Shown: positions 41,791 through 53,332, numbered from the stretch's first letter. The stretch is 64,000 nt of DNA from Gambelia wislizenii (GCA_030847615.1 JAUMIR010000003.1:192953149-193017148); one strand, 5' to 3'. Translations and numbers: made by a program. The notes: generated by a model from the letters alone, not told the origin.

Positions 41791-43509
41791 AGTGTAAATG
41801 GGTGACATATTTTCAATTCAGTCACTTGCTTTATAAAAAGGACCTCTGCCAATCTACACAGAAATAAATTCTGGTGCATTTAGAAAGTCTTTCAGATCAT
41901 GATGTTGTCAGAAAAAAAGTGACTTAACACTGCCTAAACTATTATAGACTGTCCAGTTGTATGCAATTTTTAAAAATATACATTTGCCTCAAAATCCATA
42001 AAATTTTGAATATAAAAGCTAATGAAAGTCAAAAAGAGGTCACCAATGTGTTAATTCAGGGGAAAGCAAAAAGGAAGGATTGAATAAAACCAATGCACCC
42101 ATGTGTACAATTTAAGGCAAGTGTCACACAAAGCAAAGCAAAAGGGGGGGAAGGGGGGAGGAGAAGATGGAATTCAATAAGTCAGTTCTCCAGCACAAGT
42201 GAGAGATTAGGATCACTCAACTGCTTTCAGCTTCAGAATGTCTCTCCTGGCCTTCAAGCTGCTGCTGGATGAATATTATATGAGGGGATTTGGCTACGGC
42301 CTCCATGATCTTCTCTAGCTGTTGCTTTTTATTCACACATTCTCCCTATGGTCTCTTCACTCTCTCACATCTTCTACTCTCCATCAGAATTTCCTCACAA
42401 TAAACTTTTCCCAGAATATCCTATGGCAGCTCCTCAAGGACAAAAATAATTGCAATAGAGGCATCCTGTTGGAGTCAGGGAGGATACAAAGACTTAAAGC
42501 TCTCCCATACCCTGTGCCAAGTTTCTGAGGTGTGTTATTAAGGTATAGTTTGAGCCTGTGGCAGTCTCACATAATTAAAGGAATAGGCATTGCACAAAGA
42601 ATCTACTAGGTTCTCTTTACCACATACACTCTCTCTGCAAACAGTGGAGTACCAGTAGCATTCTAACTTCAGAAAGTCTGATAAAAATGGTATGCCTGCA
42701 ACCCCGCAACCATGTAAGGTAGGATTCACTGCAAGATGCCCTTTGATTATTTTTCAAACCTAGCAGCACCACCATTACTATGTATGTGTTATTAGCAATA
42801 ACTCTTCTCCTGCAAATGTGGGAATGCAGGCTTCTACATTTAAGGAAGAGGATAGAGACCTTGTTTCAGAGCCTCTTTTAAACTTCTTAACAGTGTGGGT
42901 ATCAAGCAGTCCAGAGTGCAAGTGAAACTAGCTGCCAGACTAGATAAAATCAACTCTGGTTTCCAATTCAGTATTTTGAATATAGGGTCCAGCAGAGAAA
43001 AATTCAGAAATAGCCCCTTGTGAACATAAAATCAGCTAACTGGACATTAATATCAGGAAACTAAACCCCTTATTAAGATTCCTAGAATAATTCACGAATG
43101 CAGCTTGTTAGCTGGGGATACACCTGGGACACCGTAGCATATTTTAGGACAGTCTTGCTGCTTTTCTGGTCACACAAAGACAAAAGCACAGAAATTCAAA
43201 GAAATTCAATAAGCAGCCTAAGAGGTCTGGATTATGTGTCTTTCATGGGATTTTTGCAGATGCCTAGTAAATACATGGGTGCAGTAAAGGGTGAGAGTGG
43301 GTTCATCACAGAAGGAAACAGTATACATCAAAAGAACTTCATAAAGGTTAATTAGTAGAAATTTAAACTGTTTAGTTTCTTTTACGTTTTGTTTGTGTTC
43401 TGTAATTGTGTACAATGACTGTTTGTTAAAACACAATAAACTTGTACTGAACTGAAAACAACTTCACTAGCAGTTACTGCCATAGAAACAAATGGGGCAG
43501 GAAAATCTT
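41791..43509. other. Unassigned DNA
   Basis: No gene recognised. 43380-43445 ends in ACACAATAAACTTG-like sequence, possibly a decayed transcript or element 3' end. A G-run lies at 42144-42158. Confidence 0.35.
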
Positions 43510-45490
43510 AATAATTTTTTGAATATTGAATTTTAAATCTTTATTAAGCACTAAGACAAATACATTTAAGCACATTTATACACATTTCAAAATGGCCCCT
43601 TCTATTTTCTAATAATATCCATTGTTTTGTCCATGATAAACATACTACCTCATAGTAAATTCTAATATCTGGAAGTCCCAAACCTCCTCTATCTCTACAG
43701 TCAATTAATAACTTCCATTTAATTCTTGGCTTTCTCCCTGCCCATATAAATTTAGTCAGTTCTGATTGCCATTTTCTAAACACTTCATTGGGAATATTTA
43801 TTGGGATGATTTGATATAGAAACATTAATTTGGCCAGAACGCTCATTTTGATGGTGGATATCCTACCTAATAATGATAGATTTAAATCCTGCCATCTTTT
43901 AAAGTCCAGTTTATCATTCCATAATTTTTCATAATTATTATAAAATAGTTGTTGATTATTAGTTATTATTAGTGTTAAATTTACTCCTAGATATCTCACT
44001 TTTTTCACAATTTCACACTTTGATATCTTTACTAACTCTTCCTTTTCTTTTTTATCTAAATTTTTAGTTAAAATCTTAGTTTTATCTTTATTAATCTTAA
44101 GGCTCGCCAGATTTCCAAAGTCCTCAATTTTATGCATTAATTGTTCCACTCCTACTAACGGATCTTTCAATTTAATAACTAAATCATCAGTGAAAGCCTT
44201 TAGTTTATACTCCTCTTTTTTTGACTTTAAGCCCTTTAATCTCCTTGTCTCTTCTTATTTCATTATTTAAAATTTCTAATATTAGTATAAACAGTAATGG
44301 TGATAGCGGGCAACCCAGTCTTATACCTTTTTCCATGTTAAATTCTTCCAATAATTCCCCATTTATAATTAATTTTGCTTTTTGCTCCTGATATAATACT
44401 TGAATCCAATTATAAAATGTATCCCCAAAGTCAATTCTTCCAAAATTTTTATCATAAAGGACCAATTTAAATTATCAAACACTTTTTCAGCATCCAGAAA
44501 GAACAATGCCCCCTTAATTTCATTATGAAAATGTAAATATTCCAACACATTAACTACTGATCTTATATTGTCTTTTATCTGTCTTCCAGGCAAAAACCCA
44601 TTTTGATCCCTGTGTATAAAGTCTTGTAGTATTACTTTAAGTCTATTAGCCAATATAGTTGTAAAAAATTTATAATCTGTATTTAATAATGAAATGGGCC
44701 TATAATTTTTTATTTGAAGCTGATCTCTCCCTTCTTTCAGGATTAATACTATATTGGCTTCCTTCCAGCTGTTGGAAATTTGATTTTTATCTAAAATATG
44801 TTTTATCACTCTTCTGAAAGGTTTTATTAATTCTCCATAGAATACTTTATAATATTCTGTGGGAACACCGTCTGGTCCTGCAGCTTTCTTTGTTTTCAAT
44901 TTCTCTGTTGTACTTATAAATTTGTCCACCGTTATTTCCTTATTTAATTCATTTCTTTGATTCTCAGTAAGTTTAGGGGTACCACACTTTTTGATATAAT
45001 TATTTATTTGCAGCAAGGAGATTTCTTTTTTCTTATATATCAGTTTAAAGTAATTATGAAATATTTTTGAATCTGAGTTTCATCTATCACTTCCCTCTTT
45101 CCCATTGTTATTTTCAATATCATACATTTTGCTCTTTCTTTTTTTATCCTATAGGCAAGCCATCTACCCAGTTTGTTACCAAATTCAAATTCTTTTTGTT
45201 TATAAAGTCTAATTTTTTTCCTCATTTCCTCTGTCACAATCATTGTTAACTGTTCCTGCAAACTTTTAATTTGGGACTTAATTTTTTTATTATTGGGTTT
45301 TTTTTATTAATTCTTGTTCTTTTAGCTTTAGTTCTTCCAATATGAATTTCCTTCCTTCTTGTTTACTCCTATTTATTATTACACTCCAATTTTTTAGAAC
45401 TCCCCTCATCACAGCTTTTCCAGCATCCCAAACTACACTAGCTCATTGTTTAAATTCAGTTCGAAATATTCTTTCAACATAATAATTTTT
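43510..45490 (-). mobile_element. L1 LINE, 5'-truncated ORF2
   Basis: The minus strand runs from a linker block near 45430 (an AGKAVMRGVLKNWSVI-like L1 motif, from GGAAAAGCTGTGATG) through the L1 RT. In 45016-44369: KTKKAAGPDGVPTEYYK, NYRPISLLNTDYK, ILANRL, QNGFLPGRQIKDNI and the LDAEKVFD block. In 44465-44205: IRLGCPLSPLLFILILE. The catalytic box then reads FTDD (near 44190) after a frame change, and 44170-43544 gives LASLKINKDKT, KVRYLGVNLT and GGLGLPD. The endonuclease is absent (5' truncation). Several frameshifts make it inactive. It is AT-rich, as L1 usually is. Confidence 0.92.
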
Positions 45491-45564
45491 GAACTACTGC
45501 TTAGAACTTCACTAAACCAATGAAATATCCTGTTTTTGAAGAAATCTGTATTTAAAAAGCATTG

Positions 45565-45785
45565 TATGTGTGTATGCACCTTCAAGTCACCTGTTGACTT
45601 ATGGAAACACCCTGAATTTAATAGGGTTCAAGTGATTTGCCATTGCCTTCCTCTAAACATCACCTGGTATTCCCTGGCAGTCTCCCTTCCAAGTAATGCC
45701 TAGGCCTGATCCTGCTTCACTTCCAAGATCAGATTAGATCATATGCCTTCAGAGTATTTAGGCTTCTTAAAAGGGATTACAGTGT
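45565..45785 (-). mobile_element. 5S rRNA-derived SINE
   Basis: On the minus strand it gives AGATCAGA/GATCTTGGAAGTGAAGC, AGGATCAGGCCTAGGC, TACTTGGAAGGGAGACTGCC and AGGGAATACCAGGTGATG (5S head). This is followed by AGAGGAAGGCAATGGCAAAT and a tail ending GACTTGAAGGTGCATACACA. Same family as 41627 but more complete at the tail. Confidence 0.88.
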
Positions 45786-46077
45786 CCATTTTCAACATAT
45801 TTAAACTTTCTGTATCTATGGCAGGATGCATGAAAACAGTCAGAAATTTGGCACTTGTAAAGCTCAGTAAGTAAATCATTAAAATCCGGTTCTGAATTGC
45901 AGGTGTCATTTTATAATCAACAGAATTTTGAGGTTCACAATGGCAGGAAAAGAACTTTTTTTTGCTAATTGACTTAAATAAAGGGGTGCTTTTTTACATC
46001 TATTACTCTGTATTAAATCCTAGTTATGGGGAAAGTTGTCACTGGACCAACAGTATGAACCAACAGAGTATCCTATT

Positions 46078-46690
46078 TCTCTCTCTGGCTTTTCTTCGCA
46101 AACGAAGATTCAGAAAGGACTCATCCTGCGCTTTCTGCAAGCGCGCTGATGACTAAAAAGGCCAATCCGAGATAAACAAGTCCGGTTGCAAAAAGCACAG
46201 CAGAAGGTCTCCTTGGGTGATGTTTTTGGGTTGTGATTCTTTCTGCGTTGTCATTTCTCTTCAAGACTTGTTCGTCGTGAGTTCTCAAATAAGGCTGCAG
46301 CATTGTGGATAGTGTGTCTCCATGCCTCCCGATGTGAGGCCAGGGCGGACCACTGTTGGTGATCAATTTGGCCAAGCCTGAGATGTTGTTTCAGGGAGTC
46401 TTTGTATCGCTTTTTTGGAGCGCCCCTCTTACGCTGACCCGTGGCGAGTTCACCGCAGAGTAGTATTTTTGGGAGGCGATGGTCCTCCATCCTAGAAACA
46501 TGCCCTGCCCAACACAGCTGCGTTCTCAATATCATGGCCTCAATGCTGGTGATCCCTGCTTACTCAAGGACAGCAACATTCATCATATAGTCAGTCCAGT
46601 GTATATTTAGGATTGTGTGTAGACAGCACTGATGAAAGCGCTCAAGGAGTCGTAGGTGGTGGCAATAGGTGACCCACAAGGTTGACTCCT
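46078..46690 (-). mobile_element. LINE 3' fragment, third copy
   Basis: The minus-strand frame 46535-46251 encodes LCWAGHVSRMEDHRLPKILL, KKRYKDSLKQHLRLG and HREAWR. Upstream (46690-46560) has ERFHQCCLHTILNIHWTDYM, the pre-finger RT C-terminal block. The terminal finger is frameshifted. It ends at a short TC run (GA on the minus strand) at 46076-46088, and abuts the Tigger-like element at 46690. Confidence 0.9.
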
Positions 46691-47244
46691 CCCTCCTTCC
46701 CCTGCCCAGCTGCCCACCCGATGCAACCCCTGCACAAGGTCGCCTCCTTCCCCATCTACCCACCTGCCCACTTGCTCACTTGCCTACCTGCCATGTCATA
46801 ACCCCTCCCAGCAAGGTCATCTCTTCCCCTGCCTGGAGCCCATTTGCTGCACCCCCCACATGAGGTTGCTTCCTTCCCCCACTGCCTGCTTGGCTTTCAC
46901 TGGTGCCTGCCACCACTGCTGCCACCATCACCATGCCACCCCTTGCACCACCATCTCCAGCAGACCACCTCCCACTGCCACCAAGCTGCCCCGTGTGCCA
47001 CCATTGCCAGCAGGCTGTTGTGGTCTCCCTCCTCCACCACCCCATGTGCCTGGCATCACCATCAGGCCACCAGGGCCTCCCAGGCCTCCGCTGCTGCTGC
47101 CTCCACATGCCCTGCAATTGCCATGAGGTCGCCTCCACCTCCTGACATCCCATCCCTCCCCGTTCACCCCCCTCCCCCCACTGTTGCCATCCACAGATAA
47201 TTGAATCAGCAGATGGCGAATCAGTGGATGGTGGGGTGCTATTG
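46691..47244 (-). mobile_element. GC-rich Tigger-like element, one end missing
   Basis: The right end, read inward on the minus strand, is CAATAGCACCCCACCATCCA followed by a GATTCGCC...GATTCAATTATC block, close to the CAGTAGC end of the 57.3-58.0 kb element. The interior is GC-rich with repeated CCACCATTGCCA-type words. Long Pro/His- or Gly-rich frames on all strands reflect the repeat, not genes. The other end is cut off at the LINE fragment. Confidence 0.6.
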
Positions 47245-47388
47245 TGCTACAGTTTTCTCATGGTAAGAAAATAAGGGCAGAATGGCTGAACCATCAGTAT
47301 GCAAAGAATGTTTTGTGAGTCATTTTCATGAACAAAGGATGTTTATTCTTTAGTAACGTATGTGTGATGTAATATGTCAAGAAAGTAT

Positions 47389-47411
47389 GTGTGTGTGTGT
47401 GTGTGTGTGTT
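47389..47411. repeat. (GT)n microsatellite
   Basis: About 11 GT units. Confidence 0.95.
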
Positions 47412-47870
47412 TTAATACTTATGCCTCAAAGTTAAAGATGTGTGACTTTAGGGAGATGTTTTATTATCTCATGAAAAGCACCAGTGGTGACAACATCAGC
47501 AGCATCAACAACAATCCAATCTGTATGATAAATGGATTTTCAACTAGCTGAATAGTTATATTATTTTTCTCTAAATATTGGCTTGAATGCAAACATATAG
47601 ATTTGTTACTGGCTATAATCCTTAACATTCTCCAAACATTACCCATTTTATCTTGCTTCAAATCTGATACACTAGAACCAAAAAAGCAAACACACACACA
47701 TAGACAATGTGTCACATGACTTGTGGGGTATTTTCTGACCTAATGAGAATTCCAGTGTACTATAGGGTGTAAAAATGTTCCATGTCCAATACATGTTCAA
47801 CTCCAACATCCAGAGCCAGAAAACTCAAGCTTGATTATACATAAAAGAAAATAAGATGAAACAGAGCAAC

Positions 47871-47894
47871 ACACACACACACACACACACACAC
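47871..47894. repeat. (CA)n microsatellite
   Basis: About 12 CA units. Confidence 0.95.
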
Positions 47895-48151
47895 TTCTTG
47901 TATTGTGGGCTATTTCCTGAATTAAATGAATTCAATAATCATTCCTGAAAAAGGGGTGAAATGGCAAAAATATAAACTGGTAGCGAGTAGAATATGACTT
48001 CCAGTTTCAGGGAAATGGGTAGTTTGGACCTTGGCAGTCTGGAAGGTCTGAATATAGGACATGTGCAGTCCTTGGACCCTCCATGGAAGCCCAGCCTTCG
48101 TGTACATCTAGTTCTGTCTAGGTCTAGAGTCTGCAACAGATTGTGGCTGTG

Positions 48152-48450
48152 GACTTCATCAGATGCGGCAAAAATGCATCAGAAGGACATGACGATAACA
48201 GACAAAGGCAATGTTATCAGACAATGATGTCATCCAGCCATTCCAGGGACGTAGTGTGTGCATGAATAAGGCATCACTTTTTTTATTGATGGCTTAGCCC
48301 ATCAATTAAAAAGTGAAACCTTGTCCATGCCAGAGCTACACCCCTGGAATGGCTGAACAACAAGAGCGTTTGATAATGAAACCCATTTCTGTTATTGTCA
48401 TGTCCTTCTGATGTGGTTTTGTAGTGGTAAGTACCTCATCTGATAAAGTC
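48152..48450. mobile_element. Palindromic (fold-back) element 4, 299 bp
   Basis: The left end GACTTCATCAGATGCGGC and the right end, read inward, GACTTTATCAGATGAGG are nearly identical. The arms continue with GCATCAGAAGGACATGAC and its inverse GTCATGTCCTTCTGATG, CAGCCATTCCAGGG and its inverse, and CATCACTTTTTTTATTGATGG meeting CCATCAATTAAAAAGTG around a 6-nt loop (CTTAGC) near 48290. CTGTG at 48147-48151 and 48451-48455 is an exact 5-bp target duplication. One arm has a 12-bp extra stretch. No coding capacity. Confidence 0.88.
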
Positions 48451-50157
48451 CTGTGTGTAAGCAAAATGACCCATCCTAGCACAGGAGGGTAAAGGAACAG
48501 GATTCTTTGGTTTTAATAATTTCTCAGGGACTGTTCAAGAGTGATCTGGAAACTTGTGATTGGCCCAGAAAATAAGCTAGAGTCTAGCCAGTATAAACAT
48601 TTATCCTCCCCCTCCATATAGCTCTTAGTATTACAGTGTGTCTTATCTCCATTTAAAAAAAAAAAATCATGTTTTCCACTGCATGTATAAAAGATTATAA
48701 GAAATGAATATTTCTTCAACAGTGACAATGCACTATCTTCCACTGTAAATGTGCCAGTTAGATTTGCGAATGAAGGGTAGGCCATTCTTTTGCTGTCACC
48801 TTCCTGCATTATTGTATTGGTGTCAACATTGATTTCATGTAGGTGGTATAGCCAAGGCTATCAAGATAACTATGATGATCCCAGTGTTGTTCATAATTTA
48901 GAAGTGTTATAAACTGGAACATTGGCTTTATCTCTCTATTATATCCAAACTGGTTCTATAGATTATTGCTAATCCACTGGACCCAAAACATATATCTCTC
49001 GATGATTGTTTGATGTTTCACTGTTAGAATGATTTGTTATGAGTTGCTGATGGTTGACAAAATGTTGAGTAATTGCCTTGCATTTTTACAATACAAACTG
49101 GAAATTTTAAAAAAATATGGCGGCAGTAAAACATGATACTAAAAATGTGCATGGGCATGTAAAATTAAAGTAACATTAACAACACAATCCTATACATGTT
49201 TACTCAACAGCGAGTCCTAATTAGTTTAATTGGATTTCTTATCTAAAATTGGGGGGGGGGTTCCCTAAAAGAAATACTTCACTGTGGGATGTAAAGTCCT
49301 CAGAGATCATGCTGGAGAACTCTGGGACTGTAGTTTTGGAAGCTTCAACATTTATATTATGAAGTTGTATGGATGAGGCCAACTGAAATTCATAGCAACC
49401 ATCGGGCTGTCTTACTATAGGACTGCTCTGTGGTAAGACATATCTGATTTGCTGTAGGGTAGATGGACAATGTTGGTTTTGTGGTGGGGGGAGGGGTTCA
49501 ATAATTATGTTTTTGTGGTCTGATCACTTCCTTGTGAAGTAGTAGCAAACACTGTATGTAGGTGCAGAGAGCTAGTTAAGATGATCCATCCCCAGACGCT
49601 TATGGAAGCAAAAGTATTTGTGAATGTTCTGAGTGATTTTCTGGCTGCCAGGATTGGTGATTTGGTCAAGGTCTTGTATTCACCATGTAATAGTGAGATG
49701 GAAAGGGCCATTGCTACAGTTGCTTTTAAGTGCCCAATAAAGAGTCACGAAGCCTATAACTTATTTTTGTTTACAGAAGATTTATGGATAACAAAACAGG
49801 CTAGATGACAGCTAGAGTGCAGGTGGCATAGGTCACAGAGAAAGTATATTTGGAAATTATTCTGGGCAAGGACTTTTCTGTTGTTTTCACCCTGGCTATG
49901 AAATGTTTTTCTCTTAGAAGTCTGATTGGTGCCAACTTTGGTTTTGTTTTGGCACCAAGTTAAAACATATAGTCTAATTATGTTATCCAGGTTGTACATT
50001 GGAATGGTTATTAACTGTTATAATGTGTTCTAAATTGCTACATAGTAGGTTTTAGACTGTAAATTACCTTTTACTGTCCTGATACTTTTTTTAAAAAGGG
50101 TTTACTTTATTGTGTCTTGCTTTGAGTTCTTTTGACATAGAACAAGATAGGAAAAAA
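48451..50157. other. Unassigned DNA
   Basis: No gene recognised. 49183-49245 is a scrap of the short palindromic repeat with CAATCCTATACATGTTTACT (see 53190). G-runs lie at 49251-49260 and 49483-49495. Confidence 0.4.
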
Positions 50158-50190
50158 AGGAAGGAAAGAAGGAAGGAAGGAAGGAAGGGA
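50158..50190. repeat. (GGAA)n microsatellite
   Basis: AAGGAAGGAAGG-type units followed by a scrap of the short palindromic repeat at 50195-50235. Confidence 0.9.
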
Positions 50191-50380
50191 AAACATGTCC
50201 CATTGTATTCATAGGGACTTATTCCCTAGTACATTTCTTTAGAATTGTAAATAGAGGTTTCAGTAAATGCAACTTCTCTATCTTGCTTTCTTTCACTTGA
50301 AATATTTTCCATAAATTATCTTACCACATATTTTAGATGCACTTTCAACCCCCCCCAATCTAGAGTACTTATATTTGAAC

Positions 50381-50520
50381 AACAACAACAACAACAACAA
50401 TAATAATATTTATTTATACCCCGCCCCTCTGTTAAAACAATCAGGGCGGCTTACAAAAATTAAAATACAATACAGATAAAATCCCCAAACACCCCCACCC
50501 CCACCCTCCCCATTAAAAAT
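50381..50520 (-). repeat. L2-type 3' tail with AAC/AAT repeat
   Basis: (AAC)n then AATAATAATATTTATTTATA, CCCCGCCCCTCTGTTAAAAC and AATCAGGGCGGCTTACAA is the reversed 3' end of the L2 family. It is the same end as at 60153-60235. Confidence 0.85.
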
Positions 50521-50699
50521 GCTATATGGCCTTGGGAAGAATTATTTTTGTCTTTTTATCCACAAATGCAAAATGACTAACCCTGGAATACCACTATTGA
50601 GGATATTTTGGTGTTTTTACAATGCTAAATATGGATACTTGGATTAAAGCTTCTATTACCATGTCCTTTGCCATTAAAGCCATTTCCTCCTTCTTGGTA

Positions 50700-50990
50700 T
50701 CATAACAGCTTAATGTTCAACTCCATTGTCAATATGAGCCACTTATGAGCTGTGAGCTGTTGTCTGTTATTAACTCATCTGGGATGCTGTAGTGATCAAA
50801 CTGTGATTTACAATGTGTTATTACGTTGCTACTTGATGTCTTTTGCAAGGGTTCAATTTCAAAATAATTTGAGTGGTGGCTCACCAGTAAGAGGTAATCT
50901 TTCACATTTAATTCAAATAGATCTGCCACCAACCTTGAATCAAGGGCGCTTAAAAATAGCACGCTGTTTAAGTGGCTGTTTTCTAATGTG
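50700..50990 (-). pseudogene. Ty3/Gypsy integrase fragment
   Basis: The minus-strand frame 50962-50729 has the integrase catalytic-core pattern: VADLFELNVKDYLLLVSHHS (first Asp region), NYFEIEPLQKT, VITHCKSQF, and IPDELITDNSSQLIS (the second Asp, usually D-NGPQF). In intact elements integrase inserts the cDNA. Only about 80 residues survive, the second block is altered (NSSQL for NGPQF), and the third catalytic Glu region is not readable. No LTR is visible nearby. It is an isolated relic. Confidence 0.75.
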
Positions 50991-51202
50991 TCCTCAGGAC
51001 TATTTGCAAAATTTTCTACTTGGCATTATTTTCATTTTAACTTTGCATATTTTGCTTGAGCAGAATTGAATACCATGTTTGTGTGTGTGCACATTGACAC
51101 ACACACATGCACGCACACATACAAACCGACTGATAAGAACAGGGCAAACCTCCATATCTGTTTGAAATAAGCCCCACTGAGTTCACTATGACTTACTCCT
51201 GG

Positions 51203-51965
51203 GTTGCGTTTACACGGGCAAATATTCCCCTAAATATACCACTAAGATTGCTCATTATTCCCACGGATCACACCACAGTATTGTCTCATTCAGAAGGGGG
51301 GAAGGTAAAACCCCCAAATATAGCATCTCAGGGGATCTCGCTACTTTTGCCAGCTTATTTGAGAAGTAGCATGATTTAGCACATTATTGATAGTGTAAAC
51401 AACCATTTCTCTAAGGGCTGTGTGAATTACCAGCAATCTTCCCAATACATTTGCAGCAGAGATGCACTGTGATTGGTTCTTATGATGAAGGGGTGGGCTG
51501 GCTAGATGTGGAGTCAGGAGGGAGATTCAGCAGCAGTCCAGGAAATCTTAAAATCCTTCGTGTCTACTGCTTGCTTTGTTGCCAAGGGAAGTCTGCACAG
51601 GGAGCTGCAGGGGGGAAGCAGTGGCTCAGTGTCGATCAGCTGTTACCCACAGAGAAAAAAACCTTCATGTCTGCATTTTGATTTGGGGCCAGGGAACTGC
51701 AGGGGGGAGGCAATGGCTCAGTGTTGATCAGCTGTTAACCACAGAGTTGGGGCCAGGGCAGACCGTACTGCATTCCTTTGTCCTTCTCTCCAATGCTTGG
51801 CCACACCCCCCCCACATTTGCCTGTCTGAATCACAAGTAGAAGAAAAAAAGAGCAACAAAATAGAACTGTTTCCTCCATACACTGTGTAAACTACCCACC
51901 ACTGGTGTGAAAAAGCGCTAAAGCGCAATTTATCGGTATAAAACCTGCCGTGTAATTGCAGCCCT
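51203..51965. mobile_element. TIR-bounded DNA element inside a short palindromic repeat
   Basis: Left end GGGTTGCGTTTACACGGGCA and right end, read inward, GGGCTGCAATTACACGGCAG are inverted repeats. Outside them, 51165-51202 (AAGCCCCACTGAGTTCACTA, CTTACTCCT) and 51966-51985 (AGATATGTATAGGATTACA) are the two halves of the short repeat seen whole at 53190. The element therefore inserted into it. Inside, the word GCAGGGGG..GCA.TGGCTCAGTGT(C/T)GAT is repeated (51606 and 51699). No transposase seen. Superfamily unclear. Confidence 0.6.
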
Positions 51966-52249
51966 AGATATGTATAGGATTACAGCCTCAGAAGTTTCTC
52001 TTAAAAACTAGATGCTGTAGAGAATTATCTTGCTTATATTCTGCAAGAGCCACCTCCAGAGATGACCGCAACATTGCTTTGGCTCTGTCCTAGCCTTCAC
52101 CATGGCTAAAGAGCCACCCAACCAGACTGCTGGCCTGCCATCATCAATAATATTTTAATCTTGCCACCTCTCCACACATATCACTTGGAACTGGGACCCT
52201 AGAAACTGGAGATGCTGTGAAGTTCTGTTGACATTACCTACTTCATACC

Positions 52250-52620
52250 CCACCCCCAATATTTTGCAAATGAAAACAGGGATCTTTCTGGCCCAGCAGC
52301 AGCAGAGTGTGGTCAAGATGACAAAAGTTGTTATGCAAGCTAAGAGAGGATGCAGTAGTTGACTTTTGTCTCAGTCTACAGGGAATGGCACAATTCTGCT
52401 TCCTCCTCTCTACACCCCCCTTGCTGAGTTAATTGAGTGCAAACTATTTTTATACTTTGAACTGAGTTTCAATAATTGAAGTAAGCTTAGAACAAAGGGA
52501 AAAAGTGAGAGGAGGAGAGAAAAACTGGAACATTTTATAAGCAGTTGGAAAAGTAGGATAATAGAGGACTAATCCTGACAAAATTGGGGCAGGTGTGTTT
52601 GTGTGAGGGGGGGTCTGCTA
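52250..52620. repeat. Unclassified interspersed repeat, copy 2 (uninterrupted)
   Basis: Matches 28170-28445 plus 28777-28830 in order and runs through the point where palindrome 2 is inserted (ACATTTTATAAGCAGTTGG here versus ACATTTTCATAG and TCGCTGAAAAATTGG there). Family unknown. Confidence 0.65.
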
Positions 52621-53185
52621 GGCAGAGATTAGTGGTAGTGAATCTTCCATTTCATTTCATGTTTGCTAACTAGTTAGAAAAATCTGCAGATGTATTCATA
52701 TTCAGAATGGAAACAAGTTAAGATTTAAACATTTTGAATATGGGAGAAAGCAAAACTGACAGAATTGCTGGGGTATACTGCAGATGGTGTGTTGTACGAG
52801 TCCTCCTCAATAAAAGTATGTTGATTCTGTAAAAATGGCCTAAATCAATGGAACTTTGTTTTTGTTGTTTATACATTTCTACCCACAGTGTTACATTTAT
52901 GCAGGGTAGTTCACAGTGATTTAGAAAATAGTGTTCCCAATATGGTCATGACTGTGCTGTAGGAACCCCTTTTGAGGGAGTGCAGGATGGAGACCTATAA
53001 CTTTTTCTCCTGTGCTGTTGCCAGGAGAGCAGAGGGTGGTGATAGAAGGGATTTAAGCTCAACCCCCCTCTGCAGCCTCCTTTTCATCCCAGCTATACGT
53101 GTGGTTTATTTGTGAGTGGTCTCCTTATTCGTGCATCTTCCATCAAACACTGATTGGATAGTGAAGTTAGAAAATACTAGAAATA
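52621..53185. other. Unassigned DNA
   Basis: No gene or repeat recognised, apart from a short CCTCTGCAGCC-rich stretch near 53065. Confidence 0.4.
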
Positions 53186-53275
53186 CACAAGAGTAAAATC
53201 CTATATATAGATCTAGTTAAAAGTAAGCTCTGTAGAGTTCAATAGGGCTTGCTCCTAGATGAGTGTGTGTAATTG
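53186..53275. repeat. Short palindromic repeat (about 85 bp)
   Basis: AAAATCCTATATATAGATCT, AAAAGTAAGCTCTGTAGAGT, TCAATAGGGCTTGCTCCTAG and TGTGTAATTGCT form the compact inverted arrangement around GAGTTCAAT.GG that is scattered in reptile and bird DNA. Other scraps: 37985-38030, 49183-49245, 50195-50235 and 51165-51202/51966-51985. Confidence 0.6.
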
Positions 53276-53332
53276 CTATGAATTATCAGTTCAGCTCAGT
53301 GTGTGGGGATACCCTAAAGAAAAGGCTATACT

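Larger units (their letters stand above)
47245..48151. other. Unassigned DNA with microsatellites
   Basis: Contains (GT)n at 47389-47411 and (CA)n at 47691-47701 and 47871-47894. No gene recognised. Confidence 0.45.

Noticed and set aside
46776..47200. Pro/His-rich and Gly-rich frames
   Set aside because: Same reason: a repeat array in the GC-rich Tigger-like element.
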